Shown: positions 20,127 through 29,391 of the stretch, in pieces | Position numbering within the stretch: the first letter of the stretch is position 1 | How the letters are laid out: each line of letters opens with the position of its first letter | DNA from: Flexivirga aerilata | GTDB taxonomy: Bacteria; Actinomycetota; Actinomycetes; Actinomycetales; Dermatophilaceae | Direction: 5' to 3' | DNA: 64,000 nucleotides | Assembly (NCBI RefSeq): GCF_013002715.1 | Contig: NZ_JABENB010000002.1 | Location: forward strand, 707,389-771,388 | Translations under genes and position numbers: made by a program | Notes under the pieces: model-generated | Databases searched by the model: none | Told to the model about the DNA's origin: nothing | Seen by the model: the letters and a program-made list of their open reading frames with translations, nothing else

Positions 20127-20728
20127 CCGAGCACCGCACCGCCCGCATCGAGCGGGCGACCAAGGAGAGCCAGATCGAGCTGTCGCTCGACCTGGACGGC
20201 ACCGGACAGAGCGATGTCTCGACCGGCGTGCGGTTCTACGACCACATGCTCGAGAGCTTCGCCAAGCACAGCCTGATCGACCTGTCGGTCAAGGCAACCG
20301 GCGACCTCGACGTCGACGCGCACCACACGGTCGAGGACACCGCGATCGTGCTCGGGCAGGCGGTGCGCGAGGCGCTCGGCGACAAGTCCGGCATCTCCCG
20401 CTTCGGCGACGCGACCGTGCCGCTCGACGAGGCGCTGGTGCACGCGGTCGTCGACGTCGCCGGGCGCCCCTACGTCGTGCACACCGGCGAACCCGACGGC
20501 CAGATCTACGCGATCATCGGCGGCAACTACGCCGGCTCGCTGACCCAGCACGTGCTGGAGAGCTTCGGCCACCACGCCGCGATCGCGCTGCACGTGCGGG
20601 TGCTCTCCGGCCGCGACCCGCACCACATCGTCGAGGCGCAGTTCAAGGCGGTCGCCCGCGCGCTGCGCGCGGCCATCGCCCGCGATCCGCGCGTCGTCGG
20701 CATCCCGAGCGCCAAGGGCGCGCTGTAA
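20123..20728 (+). CDS. hisB: Imidazoleglycerol-phosphate dehydratase
   Basis: Manganese enzyme of histidine synthesis, 201 aa, monofunctional (no phosphatase domain). The metal-binding repeats are clear: [13 protein letters not shown] and [14 protein letters not shown] in the first half, [12 protein letters not shown] and [12 protein letters not shown] in the second. GIPSAKGAL at the C-terminus is conserved. It overlaps hisC by four bases and is followed 4 nt later by the unknown 206-aa gene. Confidence 0.97.
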   Translation: MTEHRTARIERATKESQIELSLDLDGTGQSDVSTGVRFYDHMLESFAKHSLIDLSVKATGDLDVDAHHTVEDTAIVLGQAVREALGDKSGISRFGDATVPLDEALVHAVVDVAGRPYVVHTGEPDGQIYAIIGGNYAGSLTQHVLESFGHHAAIALHVRVLSGRDPHHIVEAQFKAVARALRAAIARDPRVVGIPSAKGAL

Positions 20729-20732
20729 GTCC

Positions 20733-21353
20733 ATGGCGGCACCGAGTCGTCGATCCGGCGTGCTGCTGCTGCACGGCGACGCCAAGTCGGCGTCGGCGTG
20801 GGTGCGCCAGGGGATCGTGCCGTCATACGTCGTGCCGCTCGCGGGGTGGACCGCCGTCGTGCCCGGCGGCGCTGCGCAGGGGCCTGCGCCATACGACGAT
20901 CGGCTGACGGTCACCGCTGCTCGCCCGGTGCCGGCGCGAATGCGAACAGCGTTGGGATTCTTCGAGATCGGCGGTCGCGCTGTCGTGGTGGTCCACCCGC
21001 GCGGCTGGCGTGCGCTGCCGCGGTGGCTGGTCTGGGAGTCCGGACGGGGCGTCGCCGGCCTGCCGTCGCTGCCGACCGCGCGCCCGGGTGACCTCGCGAT
21101 GGCCGCCGGGGTCGTGCCCGAGGCGACCCGGCCGATCCGGCAGGTGCTCGCCGAGCACTCCGCACTCGCGCTCGACGTGCTCTCCGACCTGATGACGACC
21201 CTCGCGCTGCCGGGGGAGGAGCTCCTGCGTGGCGGCGTCGTGAAGTCGGCGGACGACGCGGCGCTCATCGAGCCCGACGGCAAGTCGGTCGATCGCTTCG
21301 CTCGGGTGACCAAGGAAGACAAGGAAATTCGGGCCGAGTTGGAGTCGATGTGA
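20733..21353 (+). CDS. Conserved protein of unknown function in the his operon
   Basis: A 206-aa protein not recognised with confidence. It starts 4 nt after hisB and overlaps hisH by ATGA, so it is translationally embedded in the histidine operon. The N-terminus (SGVLLLHGDAKSASAWV) is followed by alternating short beta-type stretches (VVPLAGWTAVVPGG, GFFEIGGRAVVVVHP) and a helical C-terminal half. No transmembrane helix, signal peptide or known catalytic motif is evident. A gene of this kind sits at this position in related actinobacteria as far as I recall, which would suggest a link to histidine synthesis, but no function should be assumed. Confidence 0.75.
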   Translation: MAAPSRRSGVLLLHGDAKSASAWVRQGIVPSYVVPLAGWTAVVPGGAAQGPAPYDDRLTVTAARPVPARMRTALGFFEIGGRAVVVVHPRGWRALPRWLVWESGRGVAGLPSLPTARPGDLAMAAGVVPEATRPIRQVLAEHSALALDVLSDLMTTLALPGEELLRGGVVKSADDAALIEPDGKSVDRFARVTKEDKEIRAELESM

Positions 21354-21979
21354 AGAAGGTCGTCGTCTTCGACTACGGCAGCGGCAATGTCCGGTCGGTC
21401 GTGCGGATGCTCGAGCGGGTCGGGGCCGACGTCACCCTCACCGCCGACCACGACGCCGCACTGGCCGCCGACGGACTCTATGTGCCCGGCGTCGGCGCCT
21501 TCCACGCCTGTATGACGGGGCTGCTCGCCGCGGGGGGTCGCGAGGTGATCGCCGAGCGCATCGCGAGCGGCCGGCCGGTGCTCGGGGTCTGTGTCGGCTT
21601 CCAGGTGCTCTTCGACGGGTCGACCGAACCCACGACGCTGCAACCGCCGCCACCGGGTCTCGGCCACTTCGTCGGGGTCGTCGACCGGTTGCAGGCGCCG
21701 GTCGTGCCGCACATGGGCTGGTCCCTGGTGCAGGCACCGGAGGAGTCGACGCTCCTCGCGGGTGTCGCGGACGAACGCTTCTACTTCGTGCACTCCTACG
21801 CCGCGTCGCAGCTGCTCGCCAGCCGCGTCGCCGGCTACCCGCTCGTGACGACCGCGGAGCACGGCGGCGCGTTCGTGGCGGCGGTCGAGGACGGTCCGCT
21901 CACCGGCACGCAGTTTCATCCCGAGAAGTCCGGCGACGCCGGCGCCCAGCTGGTCGCCAACTGGCTGCGTAGTCTGTGA
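21350..21979 (+). CDS. hisH: Imidazole glycerol phosphate synthase glutaminase subunit
   Basis: Class I glutamine amidotransferase that supplies ammonia to HisF for ring closure. 209 aa. The nucleophile is Cys81 in [12 protein letters not shown]; the His-Glu pair is in [11 protein letters not shown] near the C-terminus; the oxyanion strand PGVGAF is present. It requires HisF, and no hisF gene is seen in this window, so that partner must lie elsewhere. Overlaps the preceding 206-aa gene by four bases and is separated from priA by 58 nt. Confidence 0.96.
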   Translation: MKKVVVFDYGSGNVRSVVRMLERVGADVTLTADHDAALAADGLYVPGVGAFHACMTGLLAAGGREVIAERIASGRPVLGVCVGFQVLFDGSTEPTTLQPPPPGLGHFVGVVDRLQAPVVPHMGWSLVQAPEESTLLAGVADERFYFVHSYAASQLLASRVAGYPLVTTAEHGGAFVAAVEDGPLTGTQFHPEKSGDAGAQLVANWLRSL

Positions 21980-22037
21980 TCTTCGTAGTCTGCGACCTTC
22001 GACATCTACCAATCAGCGCTCAGATCAAGGAGTTTCG

Positions 22038-22793
22038 ATGACTGACGAGGCGGCTCCCCGGCTGCAGCTGCTGCCCGCGGTCGACGTGGCCGGCGGCGAG
22101 GCCGTGCAGCTCGTGCAGGGCGTGGCCGGCACCGGCGGGCGCTTCGGTGACCCGTTCGAGGCGGCGAAGGCCTGGCAGGACGCCGGTGCCGAGTGGCTGC
22201 ACCTGGTCGACCTGGACGCGGCGTTCGGGCGCGGCAGCAACCGCGACCTGCTGGCCGGCATCATCGGCCGGCTCGACCTGCAGGTGGAACTCTCCGGGGG
22301 CATCCGCGACGCCGAGTCGCTCGCCGCGGCGCTGGCGACCGGATGCCGCCGGGTCAACCTCGGCACCGCCGCGCTGGAGGACCCGGAGTGGACCGCGCAG
22401 GCGATCGCCGAGCACGGTGACCGCATCGCGGTCGGGCTCGACGTGCGCGGCACCACCCTGGCGGCGCGCGGCTGGACCCAGGAGGGCGGCGACCTCTGGG
22501 AGACCCTCGAGCGTCTCGACCGCGAGGGTTGTGAGCGCTACGTGGTGACCGATGTCGCCAAGGACGGCATGCTGCAGGGGCCCAATGTGACGCTGCTGCA
22601 GCAGGTCTGTGCGCGCACCGACCGGCCCGTCGTCGCCTCCGGAGGGGTCTCGACCCTGGACGACGTGCGGGCGCTGCGCGAGCTCGTGCCCGACGGAGTG
22701 GAGGGCGCGATCATCGGATCAGCGCTCTACAAGGGGGCTTTCGAGCTTTCCGACGCCCTCGACCTGGCCGGCCGGCCGGAGGCGCGGACGTGA
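22038..22793 (+). CDS. priA: Phosphoribosyl isomerase A, HisA/PriA type
   Basis: (beta/alpha)8-barrel isomerase of histidine synthesis; in most actinobacteria this enzyme (PriA) also replaces TrpF in tryptophan synthesis. 251 aa. Both half-barrel phosphate motifs are visible: VELSGGIRD and [11 protein letters not shown], with catalytic aspartates in [10 protein letters not shown] and [15 protein letters not shown]. The ATG has a good AAGGAG (22027-22032). The 58-nt gap after hisH holds no terminator. TrpF activity is inference from lineage. Confidence 0.95.
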   Translation: MTDEAAPRLQLLPAVDVAGGEAVQLVQGVAGTGGRFGDPFEAAKAWQDAGAEWLHLVDLDAAFGRGSNRDLLAGIIGRLDLQVELSGGIRDAESLAAALATGCRRVNLGTAALEDPEWTAQAIAEHGDRIAVGLDVRGTTLAARGWTQEGGDLWETLERLDREGCERYVVTDVAKDGMLQGPNVTLLQQVCARTDRPVVASGGVSTLDDVRALRELVPDGVEGAIIGSALYKGAFELSDALDLAGRPEART

Positions 22794-23668
22794 CGAGCGG
22801 CCCGGCGAACGGACAGGACGGCCCTGCAGCCGGTCCGGCTGACCCGGGTGGCACGGCCGGCTCGGGCGGCACGACCGGTGCGGCTGACCAGGGTGGCACG
22901 GCCGGCTCGGGCGGTGCGGCTGACCCGGGTGGCACGGCCGGTGCGGCTGACTCGGCTGGGCAGACGTTCGCGGGCCGGTCCCTCGCCGGCACCGGATTCG
23001 ACGGCGACGACGGGTCGGTCGACGCCGGCCTCGCGGCGGCGCTGGCCGACCGCACGGACGAGCGCCGGCTGATGGCGGCGCTCGCCGGGGCGCGGCTGCT
23101 GGTCCCGGTCGTCGCCGCACCGACCGAGGTCGACGACTCCGGCGAGCACGCCGTCGAGAAGACCACCGACATGGCGGTGGTCACCCTCACCGCGCAGTCC
23201 GGGGAGCGCGCCCTGCCGGTCTTCTCCGACGTGGTGGCCCTCGCGGCGTGGGACCCGGCCGCCCGGCCGTCCCCGGTCACCGCCGCGCTGGCGGCGCAGG
23301 CGGCCGTGGGCGAGCAGTGCGACGTCATGGTGCTCGACGTCGCCTCGCCGCAGCCGCTGGTGCTGCGGCCGAGCATGGTGTGGGCACTCGCGCAACGTCA
23401 CGAGTGGCTTCCGCCATACCTCGATCAGCATGTGCAGCAGGCGTTGCGCAAGGCGGTCGCCGACGAGCCGGACGTCGCCGAGGCCCGCGGCGAGGCGGGC
23501 GCCGAGCCGGGGGAGCTGCGCGTGGTGCTGTCGGTGCTGCCGGGCCTCACCCAGCAGGAGCTGCAGGCACTCGCCCGCCGGGTCGGCGAGACCGTCGCCA
23601 CCGACGGCGAGGCGCGCGCCCGCATCGACGGCCTCGCCTTCGCGATCGTGGCGGCACCGACCTCCTGA
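22790..23668 (+). CDS. SseB-family protein with repetitive Gly/Ala N-terminus
   Basis: A 292-aa protein overlapping priA by GTGA/ATGA-type coupling. Residues about 1-60 are low-complexity, built of imperfect units like [11 protein letters not shown] (22845-22965). From about residue 80 ([18 protein letters not shown]) it matches the SseB N-terminal domain pattern, with [12 protein letters not shown] and [20 protein letters not shown], and a C-terminal helical domain. SseB-like genes commonly follow priA in actinobacterial his operons. Function is unclear; E. coli SseB was named for a serine-sensitivity effect. The repetitive N-terminus is probably disordered and hypervariable in length. Confidence 0.8.
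   Translation: MTSGPANGQDGPAAGPADPGGTAGSGGTTGAADQGGTAGSGGAADPGGTAGAADSAGQTFAGRSLAGTGFDGDDGSVDAGLAAALADRTDERRLMAALAGARLLVPVVAAPTEVDDSGEHAVEKTTDMAVVTLTAQSGERALPVFSDVVALAAWDPAARPSPVTAALAAQAAVGEQCDVMVLDVASPQPLVLRPSMVWALAQRHEWLPPYLDQHVQQALRKAVADEPDVAEARGEAGAEPGELRVVLSVLPGLTQQELQALARRVGETVATDGEARARIDGLAFAIVAAPTS
22845..22965 (+). repeat. In-frame tandem repeats in the SseB-like gene
   Basis: Imperfect units of GGTGGCACGGCCGG / GGTGCGGCTGAC alternate about eight times and encode GGTAGSGG and GAADPGG. Slippage here would change protein length without a frameshift. Confidence 0.7.
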
Positions 23669-23747
23669 CCGAGCAGCCCTCCTGACCGAGAGGCACACCT
23701 CCGCACCGAGAGGCACACACGTTCGACCCGATTGTGTGTGCCTCTCG
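23661..23747. terminator. Repeat-derived long stem-loop after the his operon
   Basis: Three ~20-bp imperfect tandem units (CTCCTGACCGAG..., CTCCTGACCGAGAGGCACAC, CTCCGCACCGAGAGGCACAC) run across the SseB-like stop codon. The last copy pairs with a downstream inverse: CGAGAGGCACACAC (23707-23720) and GTGTGTGCCTCTCG (23734-23747), a perfect 14-bp stem with a 13-nt loop. It lies between the convergent his operon and the MFS remnant and could terminate both. There is no T-run. Confidence 0.6.
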
Positions 23748-23768
23748 ATGCGTTGATGGGCCGGTCGA

Positions 23769-24146
23769 TCAGGCGTGCGCGGGGGCTCCCTCGCGGGTGC
23801 GCTTCGGCAGCAGGAAGGTGAGCGCGAAGGCGATCGCGACCGCGCCGATCGCCACCCAGGTCGTGACCTGGGTCGCGGCGCCGAAAATCGCAGTGCGAGA
23901 GCCTGTTCCGCCGTCGACGTGACCGAAGAAGACCGTGCCGAGCACCGCGACGCCGAGGGCGCCATCGATCTGCTGCACCGCGGTCATCGACCCGGACGCC
24001 GAGCCCGACTCGTAGTCGTCCGCCACGAAGACGACCAAGAAAGCGGCCGGCAAGACGACCAAGAAGGCGGCCAGCGCGACAGCCAGCAGGACGGCCAAGA
24101 AGGCCGTCAGGAAGGCGACGTAGACCGCTGGGCGGCGCGGTCCCAT
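23769..24146 (-). pseudogene. C-terminal remnant of an MFS drug-type transporter
   Basis: Only the last two transmembrane segments of a 14-TM MFS transporter remain: SASGSMTAVQQIDGALGVAVLGTVFF and WVAIGAVAIAFALTFLLPKRT, ending in a normal stop. The other ~400 residues are absent. The 5' part (about 24020-24120) is a low-complexity run in which AAGAAGGC-type units recur, encoding AFLTAFLAVLLAVALAAFLVV; this looks like expansion or rearrangement at a deletion junction. The first in-frame ATG is at 24146 and overlaps the acyltransferase 3' end by 40 bp. It is most simply a decayed gene. Confidence 0.7.
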
Positions 24147-25099
24147 GCGTCGATCTCGCCCCACCGGTCGTGCAGCCACTGGTGGGTCTGGTCGTCCGGC
24201 GGTGCGGGGTGCATGCGGAGCCGCACCTCGACGGTGCCGTCCAGCGGCACGCCCTGCCAGATGGTGCGCACCGAGTTGAAACCTTCCAGCCCGCGGTGCG
24301 CGGCGACCACGAGCGGCAGCCCCGGCCGGGCGGCGAGCAGGCGGCGCAGGCCACCGGAGCGGGGCGGCAGGACCGAGGGGTGCTGCCGCATCCAGCGCGC
24401 TTCGTCGTCGCTCGCCTGCGCCAACTGCGCCTCCCACCGGGCCGGCGTCCAGTTGCGGCCCTCGGGGAAGAGCAGCAACGCGTCGTCGTCGGCATCGATG
24501 CTCTGCGCGAATTCGACCAGCCGGCGGCTGCTTTCCTCCCGGTCGACGCGGCGCGAGGGGAGGAAGTGCGCGTCGAGGCGAGTGAGGACCAGGTCGACCG
24601 CGGCGTCCCAGAGCAGGAAGCGCTTGAGCAGCACGCGCGGCTCACGTCGCAGGTGGTGGGTGAGGACGTAGGCGATCAGCGGGGAGTCGCCCAGCCCCGC
24701 ATGCCGGCTCAGCACGAGCAGGCCTGCGTCATACGTCCGGGTGCGTGGGTCGATGTCGATCAGCAGCCGGATCCTCATCACCCGCTGCGCGATCGCGATG
24801 ACCCGGTGCAGCGCGGACCCGATCAGGTCGATGTGGTCGAGCCGCCAGGTCGCCGGATCGGAACGGCCCAGCCGCCTCCTCACCCAGAGGCGCCACGCGC
24901 CGACGACCACACTGAGATCGGCCGCGATCGCTGCCGCCAGCATGATCAGGATGCGGGTCAATCGCTTGCGACGCGAAGGGATTTCGAGGATCAGCGCGAG
25001 CCCGGTGCCGGCAGACAGGACGACGAGCAGAGCCATGCCGCCGATGACCTGCACCGGGTGGCAGACGACGCGCCGCACCCAGCGCGGGGGCACGATCAC
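24107..25099 (-). CDS. PlsC-like 1-acylglycerol-3-phosphate acyltransferase family protein
   Basis: A 330-aa membrane-anchored acyltransferase. Two hydrophobic N-terminal segments (about 16-40 and 50-68) precede the catalytic motif H133-AGLG-D138 (SRHAGLGDSP) and the FPEGRNW block used for glycerol-phosphate binding. GTG 25099 overlaps the patatin stop (GTGA), showing translational coupling. The family transfers acyl groups to lysophosphatidate or related acceptors. Coupling to a patatin lipase suggests a deacylation-reacylation cycle in phospholipid remodelling (inference). The C-terminal ~50 residues are hydrophilic. Confidence 0.82.
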   Translation of the reverse strand: MIVPPRWVRRVVCHPVQVIGGMALLVVLSAGTGLALILEIPSRRKRLTRILIMLAAAIAADLSVVVGAWRLWVRRRLGRSDPATWRLDHIDLIGSALHRVIAIAQRVMRIRLLIDIDPRTRTYDAGLLVLSRHAGLGDSPLIAYVLTHHLRREPRVLLKRFLLWDAAVDLVLTRLDAHFLPSRRVDREESSRRLVEFAQSIDADDDALLLFPEGRNWTPARWEAQLAQASDDEARWMRQHPSVLPPRSGGLRRLLAARPGLPLVVAAHRGLEGFNSVRTIWQGVPLDGTVEVRLRMHPAPPDDQTHQWLHDRWGEIDAWDRAAQRSTSPS

Positions 25100-25950
25100 G
25101 ACGAGCGGCGTTCTTCCTCGTCGAGATAGGCATGCGCGGCGTCGTATGCCGAGTTGACCCGTCCGAGGACGAACGCGCGGTTGATGTGCAGCAGCGACAC
25201 CATCGGCGCGTCGCTCGTGCCGGTCGGCAGCACGTGCAGCCGCACTCGGTCGGGCACCGACGCGATCTCTTCGAGGTAGCGGTGCCGGCGGGCGATCTCG
25301 AAGGTGACCTGCCCGACCTGCCACGGCCAGCGGGGCGGGCTGAGTGCCTGCTCGACCCGGCCCACCTGCAGGACGTAGACGTCGGTCGCGCCCAGGCTCA
25401 CCGCGCGGCCGACCGGGATCGAGTGCACCAGTCCGCCGTCGAAGAAATGCTCGTCGCCGATCCGCATCGCCGGGAAGAGCCCGGGCACGGCGCAGGACGC
25501 GGCGATCGCCTCGGGCAGCTTGCCCGACGAAAACCAGTGGGACACAGCATGTTCGACACTTGCGGCGACGCACTGGAAGGGCACCTGCAACTCCTCGAAT
25601 GTCTGCACCGGAAGCTCCTGGCGCAGGATGCGCAGCAGCGGACCAGGGGAGTAGAGGTGGGTGCGCAACCGGCCCGGCCGCCAGCGTCGGCGGCCGCGGG
25701 AGGTGCCGGTGTCGAAGAGCAGCCGCCCACTCCCGAGCCCGGCCCACAACTCGCCGAGCGCCTCGATGCCGTCCTCGCTCGGCTCGGCCGCGACGAACGA
25801 TCCGTTGATCGCGCCGATGCTGGTGCCGACGACCAGGTCCGGGGTGATGCCGCGCTGCAGCAGGGCGCGCATGGCACCGATCTGGGTGGCGCCGAGCACG
25901 CCGCCACCGCCGAGCACGAACGCGGTCTTGAGGGCGGCGGGTGCGGTCAT
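25096..25950 (-). CDS. Patatin-like phospholipase
   Basis: A 284-aa serine lipase/esterase with a Ser-Asp dyad. The oxyanion motif GGGGVLGA (residues 14-21), nucleophile elbow GTSIG with Ser44 and the catalytic Asp171 in FFDGGLVHS are all intact. No signal peptide, so cytoplasmic or membrane-associated. ATG 25950 is 11 nt after the upstream membrane-protein gene, and the stop overlaps the acyltransferase start. Likely removes acyl chains from phospholipids. The true substrate is unknown. Confidence 0.9.
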   Translation of the reverse strand: MTAPAALKTAFVLGGGGVLGATQIGAMRALLQRGITPDLVVGTSIGAINGSFVAAEPSEDGIEALGELWAGLGSGRLLFDTGTSRGRRRWRPGRLRTHLYSPGPLLRILRQELPVQTFEELQVPFQCVAASVEHAVSHWFSSGKLPEAIAASCAVPGLFPAMRIGDEHFFDGGLVHSIPVGRAVSLGATDVYVLQVGRVEQALSPPRWPWQVGQVTFEIARRHRYLEEIASVPDRVRLHVLPTGTSDAPMVSLLHINRAFVLGRVNSAYDAAHAYLDEEERRSS

Positions 25951-25961
25951 GACGCTGGACC

Positions 25962-26744
25962 CTACCGACGTCGCTCCGCCGGGTCGGGGTCGGTGGGGCC
26001 GCCCGCGACGAAGTCGGCGATGTTCGCGGTGAGCCGCCCCCATTGGGCGTCCCAGCGGCGGCTGCGCTCGGCGGCCCGGGCCGCCTTGGCCGGGCCGTAG
26101 CGCCCGCCCCACCAGGAGTGCGGCCGGGCGAGGGTGAGGGAGGCGAAGAGGGCCACCGGGCCGACGAAGGCACCGATGAGGGCGACGTGGTATTTGCCCT
26201 TCAGCACGACCACGATCTCGGTGAGGATGTGCACCGGCAATCCGGCGAGCATCACCAGGTGGATCCAGTGATGTCGTGGATCGGCATGGAAATGAAAGGG
26301 TTCCAGTCCGATCGTCAGCAGGGCGAGGCACGCCGTCGTCAGCGTCACCAGCTCCACCGAGACCCGGCCCTCGCCGCTCCAATAGACGTCGCGCAGGTGC
26401 AGGATCAGCGCGAACTCGTCCAGCAGCAACGACGCGCCGACGCCGATCAGCACTGCCGCGATCTCGATCCACGGGCGCGTCCCACGCGCTGCCAGGCTGG
26501 CGAACGAGCCGATGAGCAGCACCACCAGCCCGGGCACTGCATGGTGGACGTGCACCCCGGCCGACGACACCCGGTTGCGGAACGGCCCGCGCCCGGCGCG
26601 TATCAGCCGGGTGATCGTGCGGGTGACCAGGAAGGTCGCGATGAACGCGAAGAGCGCGAGCAGCAGCGGCAGCCGTCCGGGGTCGAGGACATGACTGTCG
26701 AGCCAGGCACGACCGTGGGCGGTCAGCAGGAGGAGCAGCTGCAC
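25962..26744 (-). CDS. Polytopic membrane protein of unknown function, first gene of a lipid operon
   Basis: A 260-aa protein with about seven predicted hydrophobic segments. Many conserved-looking histidines and acidic residues lie at membrane borders: AGVHVHHAVPG, LLLDEFALILHL, GLEPFHFHADPRHHWIHL. This His/Glu pattern resembles metal-dependent integral membrane enzymes, but no named family is recognised. The C-terminal ~45 residues are soluble and charged. It leads the membrane protein-patatin-acyltransferase operon and is separated from the convergently read tandem repeats at 26778 by only ~34 nt on its upstream side. Confidence 0.75.
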   Translation of the reverse strand: MQLLLLLTAHGRAWLDSHVLDPGRLPLLLALFAFIATFLVTRTITRLIRAGRGPFRNRVSSAGVHVHHAVPGLVVLLIGSFASLAARGTRPWIEIAAVLIGVGASLLLDEFALILHLRDVYWSGEGRVSVELVTLTTACLALLTIGLEPFHFHADPRHHWIHLVMLAGLPVHILTEIVVVLKGKYHVALIGAFVGPVALFASLTLARPHSWWGGRYGPAKAARAAERSRRWDAQWGRLTANIADFVAGGPTDPDPAERRR

Positions 26745-26777
26745 CGGGCCATTCTCACCCGGGCGGCTGCGAGCCGG

Positions 26778-26828
26778 CTCAGAGCTTGATCAACCTCAGA
26801 GGTAATCAGACTCAGAGCTTGATCAGAC

Positions 26829-26842
<14 letters not shown>
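26778..26842. repeat. Four 16-17-bp tandem repeats spanning the lpd stop codon
   Basis: Units begin CTCAGA at 26778, 26795, 26811 and 26828 (CTCAGAGCTTGATCAAC, CTCAGAGGTAATCAGA, CTCAGAGCTTGATCAGA, CTCAGAGGTTGATCA). The last unit contains the lpd C-terminus and stop read on the minus strand. The repeats seem to be duplications of the end of lpd. Self-complementary cores (TTGATCAA, ACCTCAGAGGT) may fold as a terminator. Confidence 0.8.
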
Positions 26843-28229
<1,387 letters not shown>

Positions 28230-28265
28230 GTCATCAGACGATAGCCCGCCGCCGGGCGGCACATC

Positions 28266-29291
28266 TCAGCGCGTCGGCAACTCGTGCAGCAATGCCTCGG
28301 CGAGCGGACGGTCGACGACCAGCCGGTTGACGTAACCGCCCCTGACCGCCGCCCGCACCACATCGGCGCGCGGCGCGCCGAGGACCAGGCCGATCACGTC
28401 GGGTATGCCGCGCAGCTGATCGGCCGACAGCGTGATGATGCGGTCGGCGAGGTCACCGTCGACCGGGTTGCCGCCCGCGTCGATGAACACCCCCGAGATC
28501 TCGCCGATCGCGCCGGCCGTGGTCATCGCGTCGCGCTCGGCGGGTGTGGCGAGGTCGTAGAGGGTGGACTCGCCGGACGCCCAGCCGCCGACGCCGACGA
28601 CGGCCACCGTCACGTCGGGCACCCGGTCGAGCGCATCGGCGACGCCCGGCTGCCGCCGCAACATGTGCGCGCTGTCGGCGTCGGCGGCCACGAGCGGCGC
28701 ATAGAAATGGTGGGCGGTGCCGTGGCTCAGGTTCGCGGCGCTGCGCACGACGTCGACCGGCGTCTCGACATCGGGTATGGCGAGCGCCCCGGACAGTTGC
28801 ACGACCGGCACGCGGGGCAGTTGCTCCAGGGCCGCGACCGTCGCCGAGACCGTGCGGGACCACGGCAGGCCGAGCACGTCGCGCTCGGTGACGATGCGGG
28901 TCAGCTCCCGGGCCGCCATCGCGCCGATGTCGCGCCGCAGCTCCTGGACGGTCTGCTCGGTGTCGGGTCGCACCACCACGGCCGCGGCGAGCCCGAGCTG
29001 CTCGGCGAGACGTTCGGAGAGGCGGTAGTCGACCTGCGGCTCTCCGAGGATGTCGATCCGCACGATGCCGCGGGCGCGCGCGGCATCGAGCAGCCGGGCC
29101 ACCTTGAAGCGGGAGAGGCCGAGCTCGCGGCCGATCTCGATCTTGGACTGGTCCTGCAGATAGAACCGCCGGGCGACCCCGGCGAGCAGCGCGCGATCGC
29201 TGCTGGTCGATTCGATCGGCACGTTCGGCACGTCCGGCCCCCTTGTCCATCCGCTGTCGTCCACGGGCACTTCGGTCCCCGATTTGCCCAC
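28266..29291 (-). CDS. SorC/DeoR-family sugar-responsive transcriptional regulator
   Basis: A 341-aa regulator. An N-terminal winged-HTH (about residues 34-75: FYLQDQSKIEIGRELGLSRFKVARLLDAARARGIV) is followed by a SorC sugar-phosphate-binding domain (GLPWSRTVSATVAAL, VVGVGGW, LSADQLRGIPDVIGLVLG). It is divergent from the polyol transport operon with 100 bp between, so it is the likely local regulator. The effector is probably a phosphorylated sugar from that pathway. Some N-terminal residues before TSSDRALL may be extension; later in-frame starts exist. Confidence 0.88.
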   Translation of the reverse strand: MGKSGTEVPVDDSGWTRGPDVPNVPIESTSSDRALLAGVARRFYLQDQSKIEIGRELGLSRFKVARLLDAARARGIVRIDILGEPQVDYRLSERLAEQLGLAAAVVVRPDTEQTVQELRRDIGAMAARELTRIVTERDVLGLPWSRTVSATVAALEQLPRVPVVQLSGALAIPDVETPVDVVRSAANLSHGTAHHFYAPLVAADADSAHMLRRQPGVADALDRVPDVTVAVVGVGGWASGESTLYDLATPAERDAMTTAGAIGEISGVFIDAGGNPVDGDLADRIITLSADQLRGIPDVIGLVLGAPRADVVRAAVRGGYVNRLVVDRPLAEALLHELPTR

Positions 29292-29300
29292 CTGACCCGG

Positions 29301-29391
29301 TGAAGTGTGTCACACTATTTCTCATCTGTGCGGAGAACTGCTCATATGAGCACAACCGAGTTGAGTTTCTCACGACTCCTGAGGAGGACGC
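29301..29391 (+). promoter_or_regulatory. Divergent polyol promoter region with two palindromes
   Basis: GTGTG-T-CACAC at 29305-29315 and the perfect 14-bp palindrome TGCTCATATGAGCA at 29339-29352 lie between the SorC gene and the transporter operon. CTCAT half-sites recur at 29321 and 29341. These are good candidates for SorC-regulator binding. A strong GAGGAGG site (about 29381-29387) precedes the ATG at 29392. Confidence 0.6.

Noticed and set aside
21980..22037. Possible terminator or attenuator between hisH and priA
   Set aside because: No stem-loop of note; the gap only holds the priA ribosome site.
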